Of a DNA stretch of 14,661 bases, positions 1-7,451 are shown piece after piece. Source of the stretch: Alphaproteobacteria bacterium (GTDB lineage Bacteria > Pseudomonadota > Alphaproteobacteria > Micavibrionales > CSBR16-224); contig SKHU01000007.1 of NCBI GenBank assembly GCA_007116755.1, positions 1 to 14,661 on the forward strand, in the 5' to 3' direction. Positions within the stretch are counted from its first letter, which is position 1. Every line of letters begins with the position of its first letter. The notes beneath the pieces were generated by a model. The model had not been told where the DNA came from. It saw nothing but the letters and a program-made list of their open reading frames with translations, and did not search any database. The position numbers and the translations under genes were made by a program.

Positions 1-360
1 CCGGCGTTTTTGACGGTGCTTTTGCTGATTCCCGCCTCTCTTGCGGTGCGCGGCGCGCGGCCTGGCCGCCTGCCGGGGATCATCACCCGTAACCCGATTG
101 CCGTTCTGTCCAGCGGGTTGCAATTGCTCGCAGCAGTGATGGCGGCGGCCACAGGCGCTGTTCTGTCGGGAATCGCGCCGCACTGGTATGCCGATGGCGA
201 TATGGCCTCCGGCCTTGACGGGGGCGGCGGCAGCGGCGATGCGGCCGCGCAGAAACAGCTGCAGGCGGCGCGACGGATTGCGGCCGTATTTTTCGTTCCG
301 ATCGCAACGCTCGCCGTGCTGTTTAGCATGAAATTTGCGCTAGGCAGGTTGTTTTTGTAA
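1..360 (+). CDS. C-terminal fragment of an unidentified membrane protein
   Basis: The frame is open from the first base of the window and stops with TAA at 358-360, so the gene starts upstream and 119 residues are visible. I do not recognise the family. A hydrophobic stretch at the very start (FLTVLLLIPASLAV), one near residues 30-55 (from the AVLSSG stretch through AAATGAVLSG) and one at the C-terminus (AAVFFVPIATLAVLFSMKFAL) look like membrane segments. Between the last two lies a Gly/Asp/Ala-rich loop (DGGGGSGDAAAQ) that is probably disordered and outside the membrane. Arg residues flank the first segment, as in inner-membrane proteins. No catalytic motif is visible. The TTG at position 10 could serve as a start, but the frame continues upstream and no Shine-Dalgarno can be judged, so I treat the gene as 5'-partial. 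It is separated from the next gene by 421 bases and is probably unrelated to it. Confidence 0.6.
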   Translation, partial: PAFLTVLLLIPASLAVRGARPGRLPGIITRNPIAVLSSGLQLLAAVMAAATGAVLSGIAPHWYADGDMASGLDGGGGSGDAAAQKQLQAARRIAAVFFVPIATLAVLFSMKFALGRLFL

Positions 361-440
361 TTTCACATTTGTTTTCCGTGCGGAAATAACCGTTTATTTT
401 AAAAATAGCCCGATTTTTTTCACATATCCCTTTTTTTTGC

Positions 441-469
441 TTGTGTTGGGTTTTTTAATCGTATACGAT
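441..469 (+). promoter_or_regulatory. Possible promoter overlapped by a 12-bp palindrome
   Basis: ATCGTATACGAT at 458-469 is a perfect 12-bp palindrome. A weak sigma-70-like pair, TTGTGT (441-446) and TACGAT (464-469), has a 17-base spacer, so the palindrome would cover the -10 element. A GTATAC core with flanking symmetry resembles operators of FadR-subfamily GntR repressors, but that is a resemblance only. A start near 476 would feed directly into the structured RNA that follows. Confidence 0.3.
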
Positions 470-475
470 ATTGTT

Positions 476-600
476 GCTTTTAGACATAGCGGAAAAGCGC
501 TCAATGCGCGCGGTCTCTTTGCAGAATCGCACAGCGAACGCAAAGACCCTGCGCAGGAAACGCTCACGGTAAACCCCTGTTATGAAAAGGGTTTTTGTTT
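476..600 (+). ncRNA. Candidate small structured RNA ending in an intrinsic terminator
   Basis: The stretch folds into a rod with nested helices. AGCG (496-499) pairs with CGCT (561-564) and TGCGC (505-509) with GCGCA (551-555). GGTC+TTTGC (512-515, 518-522, two-base bulge) pairs with GCAAAGACC (540-548), and TCGC (527-530) pairs with GCGA (534-537) around an ACA loop. That makes 22 base pairs separated by small internal loops. It is followed at once by AAACCC (571-576) / GGGTTT (589-594) and a T-rich tail, a plausible intrinsic terminator. No reading frame with a ribosome binding site covers it. The 5' end is inferred from the possible promoter at 441-469. I do not recognise a known RNA family; the helix-and-bulge rod recalls regulatory small RNAs in general. 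Confidence 0.45.
571..600 (+). terminator. Intrinsic terminator of the candidate small RNA
   Basis: AAACCC at 571-576 pairs with GGGTTT at 589-594 across a 12-base loop, and the 3' arm runs into TTTTTGTTT. The stem is short (six pairs), so strength is uncertain. Its position right after the structured rod supports a functional 3' end. Confidence 0.5.
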
Positions 601-641
601 AGTCTTTCCCGCCTATTTTAAGAAATGATAAGGGAAAAACC

Positions 642-656
642 TTAACCGATTCTTAA
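642..656 (+). promoter_or_regulatory. CtrA-type binding site
   Basis: TTAACCGATTCTTAA is a perfect match to the alphaproteobacterial CtrA full site TTAA-N7-TTAA, with the first half also fitting the longer TTAACC form. It lies 126 bases before the start of the VWA gene. By the known role of CtrA as a cell-cycle and motility response regulator, it could control the four-gene operon. The motif has eight fixed bases and is AT-rich, so a chance match is possible. Confidence 0.45.
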
Positions 657-685
657 AAAATGCAAGACGCTTCGCAATTTTTTAA
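653..685 (+). terminator. AT-rich hairpin, possible terminator or attenuator
   Basis: TTAAAAAATGC (653-663) pairs with GCAATTTTTTAA (674-685) with one bulged A. Inside, AAG (664-666) pairs with CTT (670-672). The 3' arm carries six T, so the GC-containing top of the stem followed by the T-run resembles an intrinsic terminator. It overlaps the second half of the CtrA-type box. It could end upstream transcription or attenuate entry into the operon. Confidence 0.35.
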
Positions 686-781
686 AAGTCCGCATGAAGA
701 GGATGATAAGAGAAAACGCCGGAAAACGAAAAACACATAAGAGAAACAAGGCGTTCGAAAAAGTTTAAGAGGAGCCGGAAT

Positions 782-3700
782 ATGGCAGATAAAAAACACA
801 ATCAGGAACGGAAAAAGCTCCAGAATATTCTGAAAGAGCCTTTGACCGGACACCGTGTGTTGCTGGCCAATAAATTCCGTGCCGCGCAATCGGGCGCGCC
901 CGATGTCGAATTCTCTCTTGAGGATTTGAAGAATTTTATCGCCAGTATTCCCGGACAGAATGACGATTTCAAGGACGAGGCGCAGAATATGCTCGCCGGT
1001 CTGCAATCGGGCAAGGCACCGAAACGCCCGAAAATCAATTCGCCCTCCAAGCAGGTACTCTGGGGCGCGGGTCTGACCTATCTGGCGCTGAACCCCGACC
1101 AGATGAAGGAATGGGATACGCCTGTCGAATGGCAGGGGCTGGAAAAATCGACACTGTGGAAACAGCTGACGGAAACCAGCTATGCCACGCAGGAATTGCT
1201 GTCACATGCACAGAATGTCGAGGAAGTGCTGCGCCACCGCCAGACCGCCTATAAATGGGGCAAGCCCGGCAGCGGCGTCGGTTACGAGCAAAGCAGCAAC
1301 AAGATCAATATTGACTTCATGCACTGCCTGGTCGTCGGTTTCGAACATGCCCGTGCCGATGTGATGCGCGAGATCGGTTATGCCTATCTGTCGCGGAGCT
1401 ATCCCGAGCGGATGCAGAAAGTCTATAAGGAAATGGCGCCGCTTCTGGTCAAGTCGCGCAAGGCTGCGGCAAAAAAAGGGCCGGAACTGTCAAAAGACGA
1501 ATACAAGCAGCTGCGCCTGCTGAGCGCCGAATGGCAGCTCAGGCATATGATGTTCAAGGCCGCCGAAGGCAATACCGTCAACCGCTATGTCGACAATCTC
1601 GGACAGGTGCGGATGCAGGATTTCGGTGTATCGCTGAACAACTCCGCCGTGACGGCAGAGGGAATCGGCTTCATGCCGCCACCGAAAAAAGGCGGCAACA
1701 TGACCGAAGAACTCGCACGTTACCTGAACCTTGTGCATACGGTGCGCCTCAGCTTCTTCCAGAATAACGACCTGTTTGAAAACAACGATGCGTCGTGGAA
1801 ACAGGCCGGTGTTGATCCGCAACAAATCCGGACGCTGGACAGTCTGAAAAAACGCACGCAAAGCAAGGACGGCGTGACGCATCCCGATTTCAAGGCGCTT
1901 TTGGATCTGTGCCGCAATGATGAAGGGCTGGAGAATCTGCAGCCCAAACAGCATGAGCGGCTGTACGGCGATGATGTGATCGAGCGGAAAATCCGTGAAA
2001 ACGATAAAAAGCGCAATCAGGTCATCACCCATATCTGGGATGTCTATGCCGAAGAGCTGATCGAAAAAATTCTCGAGCAGACGGCCGAGCAGGTCGAACA
2101 GCAAATGGAGAATAACGAGCAGAATAAAGACGAAAACAAAAACGACCATCTGCAGAATCAGGACGGTCCGCCGCAACCGCAGGACGGCCAGCAGCAGGAC
2201 GGGCAACCGCAGGATGGTCAACAAGGCCAGCCTCAAGACGGCCAGCAGGGTCAGCCTCAAGACGGCCAGCAGGGTCAGCCTCAAGACGGCCAACAAGGCC
2301 AGCCGCAGGACGGTCAACAGGGTCAGCCGCAGGACGGTCAAAGCGGCGATCAGCAAGGTCAGGACGGGCAACCGCAGGACGGCCAGCAACAGGACGGCCA
2401 GAACAGCGACCAGCAGGGTCAGGACGGCCAGCCGCAAGACGGTGACGGTCAGGACGGGCAACCGCAGGATGGTGACGGTCAGGACGGCCAGCAGGGTCAA
2501 TCCGGCGAATCGGAAGAAGGCAAGCTTGGTACGGATGAAGATAGCACCGTTCCCGTTGACGGCGCGGGCGATATGCCCGGCGTGGAGGATGCCTCGGAAA
2601 ATCCGGGACAGGAAGGCCAGTCACAGGACGGCGACGGACAGGATGCCGACGGTCAGGACGGGCAGGACGGCCAGTCACAGGACGGTCAGGACGGCCAGGA
2701 TGGCGAAGGTCAGGACGGTCAGGGTCAGGATGGCGGCCAGACGGCCGATGATCTGCAAAAGCAGCTTGAAAAAGCATTGCAGGACGAGGCCAGTGACGGT
2801 CAGGACGGACAGGATGGTCAGGACGGCCAGTCTCAGGACGGACAGGACGGTCAGGACGGCCAGCAAGGTCAGCAAAGCCAGCAGGGACAAAGCGGCGATC
2901 CGAGCCAGTCTTCGGATCAGGCCGGAACCGGCGACGGAAAATCTCTCTCCGAACTGGCCAAGCAGGATTGGACGCAATACGAAAAGCGGGTCGCGGAGTT
3001 GCGCGGACCGATTATGCAGACGCGCAAGATTTTCAAGCGCGTGCAGGAATTGCAGATGCAGAAAAAGAAAAAGAAATCGCCGAGTATGGAGATTCTGCCT
3101 CAGGACGGCGAGGTGATGGATCGTTTCAATATGGACGCGCATAAACATCTGACGCTGAAAAAAGCGATCGGCGACGTGTCGGAGGAAGATCTGAAGCGTT
3201 TCCACATTGATGAAGATCACGAAATCCCGACTGAAGTCGATATTCTGATTATGATCGACGGATCCGGCTCGATGGGTATGGCCGGCGGCGGCGGGGCTTC
3301 CCCTCTGGAAAGCGCGTTGCAGGCCGGTGCGATTCTCTATGAGGCCGCAGCGGGCAAGGATATGAATATGAATGTCTATGTCGGTATGTGGGGCGATTCG
3401 AAAGCGCCGATCAAGATCAAGCCGGGCGATAACCGCAAACAGATCGGTCAGGTGATGCAAACCATGCGTCAGGGGCTGCATAGCGGAACCGATCTGGCAC
3501 CGGCGATCAAGCGTTCGGCCGATACGATTGCCGAGCAGCGCGGGAAATCCGGTACGCTCAGCGGCTTTACGCATATTCTGATTATTTCGGACGGCGATAT
3601 CGGTGATGCCGCCGCATCGCGGAAGAATCTGGAATCGCTGTTCAAATATTGCGACAAGGTGACGGTCGATACCGCGATCATCAAACCGCGCGGTGGCGGC

Positions 3701-3934
3701 GGGTCGCAGATGAAGCAAATGGCGGACAACTTCAAGGCGCGCAAGCCGCATGAGGAAATCGGCACGGTGATTGAAAACAAAGGCGATGCCGTACCGATGT
3801 CGATTGTCGGGCTGCTGTTGAACAAAATCCGCAAATGCGGAAGTTTTGCGGCAGTGCCGAATACGAAAAAGCGCCGCGATATGCGCAAAGCCGCCAATGA
3901 TATGAAGAAAAACGGTGGCGGACGAAGGTTTTAG
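782..3934 (+). CDS. Large VWA-domain protein with Gln/Asp/Gly repeat linker (CobT-like architecture)
   Basis: The 1050-residue product has three parts. Residues 1 to about 440 are mostly helical and include a conserved-looking GFEHARADV block (E188, H189, R191). Residues about 440-715 are a low-complexity acidic linker of Gln/Asp/Gly/Pro repeats, interrupted near 577-612 and by a short helix near 653-672. The C-terminus, from about 820, is a VWA domain with an intact metal-ion-dependent adhesion site: D826-G-S828-G-S830, T903 and D937. A helical domain, acidic linker and VWA in this order match the layout of CobT and related partners of MoxR-type ATPases, although CobT is only about 600 residues. 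No signal peptide or membrane segment is visible, so it should be cytoplasmic. It starts at ATG with AGGAG seven bases upstream. The AAA+ gene follows 100 bases later. Likely role: substrate-binding or adaptor subunit of the ATPase. I see no cobalamin genes, so a chelatase role is not supported. Confidence 0.85.
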   Translation: MADKKHNQERKKLQNILKEPLTGHRVLLANKFRAAQSGAPDVEFSLEDLKNFIASIPGQNDDFKDEAQNMLAGLQSGKAPKRPKINSPSKQVLWGAGLTYLALNPDQMKEWDTPVEWQGLEKSTLWKQLTETSYATQELLSHAQNVEEVLRHRQTAYKWGKPGSGVGYEQSSNKINIDFMHCLVVGFEHARADVMREIGYAYLSRSYPERMQKVYKEMAPLLVKSRKAAAKKGPELSKDEYKQLRLLSAEWQLRHMMFKAAEGNTVNRYVDNLGQVRMQDFGVSLNNSAVTAEGIGFMPPPKKGGNMTEELARYLNLVHTVRLSFFQNNDLFENNDASWKQAGVDPQQIRTLDSLKKRTQSKDGVTHPDFKALLDLCRNDEGLENLQPKQHERLYGDDVIERKIRENDKKRNQVITHIWDVYAEELIEKILEQTAEQVEQQMENNEQNKDENKNDHLQNQDGPPQPQDGQQQDGQPQDGQQGQPQDGQQGQPQDGQQGQPQDGQQGQPQDGQQGQPQDGQSGDQQGQDGQPQDGQQQDGQNSDQQGQDGQPQDGDGQDGQPQDGDGQDGQQGQSGESEEGKLGTDEDSTVPVDGAGDMPGVEDASENPGQEGQSQDGDGQDADGQDGQDGQSQDGQDGQDGEGQDGQGQDGGQTADDLQKQLEKALQDEASDGQDGQDGQDGQSQDGQDGQDGQQGQQSQQGQSGDPSQSSDQAGTGDGKSLSELAKQDWTQYEKRVAELRGPIMQTRKIFKRVQELQMQKKKKKSPSMEILPQDGEVMDRFNMDAHKHLTLKKAIGDVSEEDLKRFHIDEDHEIPTEVDILIMIDGSGSMGMAGGGGASPLESALQAGAILYEAAAGKDMNMNVYVGMWGDSKAPIKIKPGDNRKQIGQVMQTMRQGLHSGTDLAPAIKRSADTIAEQRGKSGTLSGFTHILIISDGDIGDAAASRKNLESLFKYCDKVTVDTAIIKPRGGGGSQMKQMADNFKARKPHEEIGTVIENKGDAVPMSIVGLLLNKIRKCGSFAAVPNTKKRRDMRKAANDMKKNGGGRRF
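2219..2338 (+). repeat. Five tandem 24-bp repeats within the VWA gene linker
   Basis: Five in-frame 24-base units each encode QQGQPQDG, starting at 2219, 2243, 2267, 2291 and 2315. The second and third units are identical and the others differ at synonymous third positions. Related, less regular QDG units continue on both sides (about 2155-2900). The near-identity at DNA level points to recent slippage or recombination, so copy number is likely to vary between strains. Confidence 0.9.
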
Positions 3935-4034
3935 GGACAGGAGCGCCGGCGGGTGACGCTGCGGGCATTGAGGAAAGAAACGGAAAATAAAGACGTGAAA
4001 CGAGTTTAATAAAAAGAAGAAAGAGGTAGGCAAA

Positions 4035-6992
4035 ATGAGCAGAAAAGGCACCAAGAAAGATAACGCCAATAACAAGGCCGGATTGTTGCAAAAGAAGATT
4101 GCGGATCTGACAGCAGAGGATCTGGATAATCTGGAACTGCCGCTTGGCACGGCATCGCGCCCGTACCCGATGTGGGGAACGGTCGTCGTGGACGAGGACG
4201 GTCACCAGTCGATCGAACAGCGTCTTGGTGCGGTCAAGGATGATGAAGAGCCTTTGCGCCTTTACTCCGAACGCAAATATGAAGAAGTGATCGGCATGAT
4301 GTACCGGGATATGCCTACCCCCAGCATGATGCCGATGCAGAAAGATATTCTGGAGATGCTCAAACCCGAGAGCAAAAACCGCATTTACTTTATGAAGGGT
4401 GATCCGGGTGCCGGTAAATCCTTCCTCGGCGGTCTGGTCGGGCGTGCGCAATCCGAACGTCCGGTCGAAATTTTCGACTGCGGCGGCAAGAACATGAACG
4501 ACCTTTTGTTTGAAATGGTTCTGGATTTCGGTAAAGGGGATGCATTGCCGCAGGCGATCGACAAACGCCTTGCTGCCGGTGCGATCGAACCTTTGTCCTA
4601 CGGGCTTTTGAAAAACGGCCTGCCGGAAAAATATGTCGAGGAAACCGAAGACGGCAAGCTGGTCATCGACTGGGAAGGCTTAAAAGAATCCGGCACGGAA
4701 AATGTCGAAAAAGCCTATGCGGTTCTGACCAAGGTCAGCAAGCTGGAAGGTCTGGACAGTGCCGGCGGCAACGCGCTGGGCATGAACTCGCAATACGGTC
4801 TGGCGATCCGCGACTTTATCGAGGGCAATTTCTCGACCTATGACGAGTACAACAAATCCAAAGAAGGCACGGATAACGCCCTGCAGACGTTTTTGCAATT
4901 TGCCAACGGCGAAATTGACGAATGCACGGTTGTCAATCCGCTGAAGAACAAGGATCAGACCAGCGGCCCGAGCGAGTTTACCTTCCGCCGTGAAGATACC
5001 AAGCTGGGCTGGGGAATCGTGATGACCGGTAACGCGGTCGAGGACGGAACCACGACCCGCTCGCTGAACAAATCGGTCTATTCGCGTTTGACGCCGGTGA
5101 CGATTCCCAAACCCTCGCTGATGGACTGGCAGCACAGAATCTGCCAGATCATGACAGGTCTGCCGGTTTCGACGCTGTACCGCACCTTTAAAGACAAGGC
5201 GGATAAAGACCCCGAACAGTTTACGGAAATGCTGCTGTACTGGCGGCAGGCCGGTCTGTCGGAAGAGCAGAAGGCGAATATTCCGCAGATTCACACATCG
5301 CTGCTGAAAAACTGGAAAAACGTTATCGAGGCATCGGAAAAACTGGCCAAATTCTATAAAGGCTGGGCCGAGCTGACCGATCCCGACAAGGCGCTGATCA
5401 AAGACGGCAACCTTGTTGACGAGGTGGATGAGGAATACCAGAAAGAGGTCAGCATCGACTTCCGTAAGGTCATCCAGCACATCCAGTATGCGATGCCGAT
5501 CCGTGCGAAAATGTCGCGCGCCAACCCGTCCGATGATGTCGATTTCAACCCGAAATCATGGGCGGCAGAGCCGGCCAAACGCATCAAGCGCCAGAAAGAA
5601 AGCATTGAGCGCAATTTCGGTACGCGCCTGACCGATCTGCTTGCGGATAAACTCTACGAAACCGCAGGCGGTGCCGGCAAGCCGGGTCTGTACAAGCACC
5701 TGAAAGAGCTGATGAAACAATGCGGCCTGAAAGACCTGCATCTGCAGGAAGGCGCACACAGCTCGGCGAAATCGGTGGAATCGGCGCTGAACATCAATCT
5801 GTTCGACACGACCGATCTGAACGAGCAGGTCAAGCTGGCGCAGAAAATGTTTGCTGATTACGTCCGCGAAAGCAATCCGGAGGTCAAGGCCACGGATGAC
5901 AACGCGATTGTCACGGTGGCACAGATGAAGGAAACGCTGGAACGCGTCAAAACGCATCTGAGCGAGGACGCGCCGGTCTTCCTGATCCCGAATACGGATC
6001 CGGAAACCCTGTCCTCCAACCCCTTTGTCACGGCTGAAAAAATCGATGTCGCCGACGAGAAAAACCGCGACTTTGAGCCGGTGACGGAAGAGTTGGTCGA
6101 TCATGACGCGTTTATGATGACGCTGGCTTTCCCGAAAGCGGCCGATCAGAACCTGAAAGCCGTCTGGGACAAGGAAAACAATCTTGCCTTGCTGCTGATG
6201 AAGAGCAACTACGCCCAAAAGCGCATCGATCTTGAAAGCGATATCGAAGAGCTGAAAGCGGCTAAAAATGCGGCAGCACCGTCCACGGATGAGACGGATG
6301 GCGTATCCGGTCCGACCGGCGGCGTATTCGGCGATGACGACACGCTTGTGGAAAAGCAGAAAGAACTTCTCGATCTGCTGAAAAAGGAAGCGGCACAGCT
6401 CAAGGACTTCAACCAGCCGACAGACGAGGTTGATACCTATATGAAAGAGCTGCGCAAAGAGATCAAAGCCGCAGGCGGCGATATCGAAGACGAAACGCGC
6501 ACAGTGACACCGTTCACGGGTGACGTGATTCTGGATGACGATGTGAAAATCGCAGAAAACGATTCCGATACCGGAATCGGTGCGACGACCGTTGTTGTCA
6601 AATCCGTCAACGAAAACGGCGAAGCGAAAGCGGTTCCGGTGCATATCATTGTCAACAACAGCAGCAAAAAGACGCTGGTTGTCGGCGGTGCGGCATCCGA
6701 CCGTCTCTCGACACTGTTCCGCGAAGTCGGCGTACGCCACATCAACCGCGACGACCAGAACGCCGCAGCGCAGCTGCGCGACGCGCTGGCCGATATTATG
6801 CGCGGTGCGTCCGAAGATACGCGCAACAACGTTAAATCGGCGCTGCTGTTCCGCAACGACCCTGTCGGTGTTGATGAAAGCAAGATTATCGAGCATAACG
6901 AGAAGGCCAGCATGGAAGACATCCTGCTGTCTTACGAGCCGTATCTCGGTAAATATCTTGTGGCCAACAAACAGGCTCCGCGCCAGATGTAA
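4035..6992 (+). CDS. Large AAA+ ATPase of the CobS/MoxR type
   Basis: The 985-residue product carries a clear Walker A (G122-D-P-G-A-G-K128-S129). A sensor-1-like stretch, GIVMTGN (327-333), and arginines at 342 and 351 in a TTTRSLNKSVYSRL segment sit where MoxR/CobS proteins have sensor 1 and the following LxDRF-like arginine region. The likely Walker B is D270-E271 in TYDEYNKS, but the preceding residues are not the usual hydrophobic strand, so it is degenerate or displaced by an insertion of roughly 100 residues after the Walker A. Residues about 370-700 are mainly helical, about 722-792 look like coiled coil, and the last 190 or so contain an alpha/beta segment. Typical MoxR or CobS proteins have 300-350 residues, so this is about three times larger. 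Start ATG with AGG motifs just upstream; the VWA gene precedes it. Likely role: ATP-driven motor that acts with the VWA protein. Substrate unknown. Confidence 0.85.
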   Translation: MSRKGTKKDNANNKAGLLQKKIADLTAEDLDNLELPLGTASRPYPMWGTVVVDEDGHQSIEQRLGAVKDDEEPLRLYSERKYEEVIGMMYRDMPTPSMMPMQKDILEMLKPESKNRIYFMKGDPGAGKSFLGGLVGRAQSERPVEIFDCGGKNMNDLLFEMVLDFGKGDALPQAIDKRLAAGAIEPLSYGLLKNGLPEKYVEETEDGKLVIDWEGLKESGTENVEKAYAVLTKVSKLEGLDSAGGNALGMNSQYGLAIRDFIEGNFSTYDEYNKSKEGTDNALQTFLQFANGEIDECTVVNPLKNKDQTSGPSEFTFRREDTKLGWGIVMTGNAVEDGTTTRSLNKSVYSRLTPVTIPKPSLMDWQHRICQIMTGLPVSTLYRTFKDKADKDPEQFTEMLLYWRQAGLSEEQKANIPQIHTSLLKNWKNVIEASEKLAKFYKGWAELTDPDKALIKDGNLVDEVDEEYQKEVSIDFRKVIQHIQYAMPIRAKMSRANPSDDVDFNPKSWAAEPAKRIKRQKESIERNFGTRLTDLLADKLYETAGGAGKPGLYKHLKELMKQCGLKDLHLQEGAHSSAKSVESALNINLFDTTDLNEQVKLAQKMFADYVRESNPEVKATDDNAIVTVAQMKETLERVKTHLSEDAPVFLIPNTDPETLSSNPFVTAEKIDVADEKNRDFEPVTEELVDHDAFMMTLAFPKAADQNLKAVWDKENNLALLLMKSNYAQKRIDLESDIEELKAAKNAAAPSTDETDGVSGPTGGVFGDDDTLVEKQKELLDLLKKEAAQLKDFNQPTDEVDTYMKELRKEIKAAGGDIEDETRTVTPFTGDVILDDDVKIAENDSDTGIGATTVVVKSVNENGEAKAVPVHIIVNNSSKKTLVVGGAASDRLSTLFREVGVRHINRDDQNAAAQLRDALADIMRGASEDTRNNVKSALLFRNDPVGVDESKIIEHNEKASMEDILLSYEPYLGKYLVANKQAPRQM

Positions 6993-7019
6993 CGGAAAAG
7001 CCGATTTTAAGGAGTTTCT

Positions 7020-7451
7020 GTGACGGAGAACGGAAAAAAAGAGAAAAACGGAAAAGCGGACGGTTATCGGGAGGGGGGTGCCGCGCCTGCGGCCTCCCCT
7101 TCTTTGTCCGCCGCATCCGGTGCTGAAGCCGATATGGATATTGTCGCCCGTCAGGCGGCGCGTCTGAAGATTACGGAAGAATGCCCGGTTGAAATACTGC
7201 CGCACGGATCACGGCTTTATTTTGTTGCCAAAGGATGGGAAACTTCTATTATAGAAAAGGATCCGGATGTCAGAGTGGTGGAAACGCTGAAAGCGTTTGA
7301 AGAGGCATTGCGCGATCCGAAGGCGGAAACGGTGTTCATACCCGAGGGTGCACGTGTAACCTTGCCGCAACTTATGCGGATCAGTCGCAGAAATGCGGTC
7401 GAAAAAGTGATTTATAAAGAAGAAAATAAAGGGGAACAAAGCGATGCCTGA
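7020..7451 (+). CDS. Uncharacterised 143-residue protein of the AAA+/VWA operon
   Basis: I do not recognise this protein. It starts at GTG (7020), supported by AAGGAG five bases upstream; the first in-frame ATG (7133) has no such site and would remove 37 residues. The first 36 residues or so are Lys/Glu/Gly/Ala/Ser-rich and probably disordered. The rest is a compact alpha/beta sequence, with stretches such as CPVEILPHGSRLYFVAKGW and AETVFIPEGARVTL that suggest strands. No signal peptide, membrane segment or catalytic motif is visible. It follows the ATPase gene by 27 bases and its last 8 bases overlap the next gene, so the genes are translationally coupled. An adaptor or regulatory subunit of the AAA+/VWA pair is the simplest guess, based on position only. 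Confidence 0.75.
   Translation: MTENGKKEKNGKADGYREGGAAPAASPSLSAASGAEADMDIVARQAARLKITEECPVEILPHGSRLYFVAKGWETSIIEKDPDVRVVETLKAFEEALRDPKAETVFIPEGARVTLPQLMRISRRNAVEKVIYKEENKGEQSDA
7069..7104 (+). other. GC-rich hairpin inside the start of the 143-residue protein gene
   Basis: GGGAGG (7069-7074) pairs with CCTCCC (7093-7098). Inside, CCGC (7081-7084) pairs with GCGG (7089-7092), and the stem is followed by CTTCTTTG. It resembles a weak intrinsic terminator 50-80 bases after the start codon. It may cause partial termination between the ATPase and the last gene, or may simply reflect Gly/Ala/Pro codons. Confidence 0.3.

Larger units (their letters stand above)
361..781. other. Gene-free 421-base stretch rich in regulatory signals
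   Basis: No convincing protein gene lies here. A 63-codon frame at 437-628 starts at TTG without a ribosome binding site and runs through the structured RNA described below. The stretch is AT-rich at both ends. It contains a 12-bp palindrome (458-469), a candidate structured RNA with terminator (about 476-600), a CtrA-type box (642-656), an AT-rich hairpin (653-685) and the ribosome binding site of the next gene (AGGAG, 770-774, seven bases before the ATG). Confidence 0.7.

Noticed and set aside
437..628. A 63-codon frame in the left intergenic region
   Set aside because: It has a TTG start with no Shine-Dalgarno, non-coding composition, and runs through the structured RNA and its terminator.
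1490..2777. Long minus-strand reading frames opposite the VWA gene linker (336 and 250 residues)
   Set aside because: They are low-complexity shadows created by the 24-bp and QDG-coding repeats (Leu/Thr/Val or Pro/Asp/Arg runs) and lack ribosome binding sites.
2155..2930. CRISPR array
   Set aside because: The 24-bp units are contiguous, in frame and without unique spacers; they are protein-coding tandem repeats.
2214..3116. A 300-codon plus-strand frame inside the VWA gene
   Set aside because: Its product is Arg/Thr/Ser-rich repeats from the out-of-frame reading of the QDG-coding DNA. The VWA frame is continuous and carries the domain.
2675..4451. Long minus-strand frames across the VWA/ATPase junction
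   Set aside because: They are antisense shadows of genes with clear domains on the plus strand, and their products show no recognisable motif.
782..6992. Aerobic cobalt chelatase genes cobT and cobS
   Set aside because: The architecture is similar, but both proteins are far too long, the gene order is reversed, and no cobalamin gene is near. I kept only the family-level comparison.
5556..7205. A 549-codon minus-strand frame opposite the ATPase gene
   Set aside because: Its composition (Arg/Phe/Gln/His-rich) is typical of antisense of a Lys/Glu/Asp-rich protein. It overlaps the junction of two plus-strand genes with good start sites.
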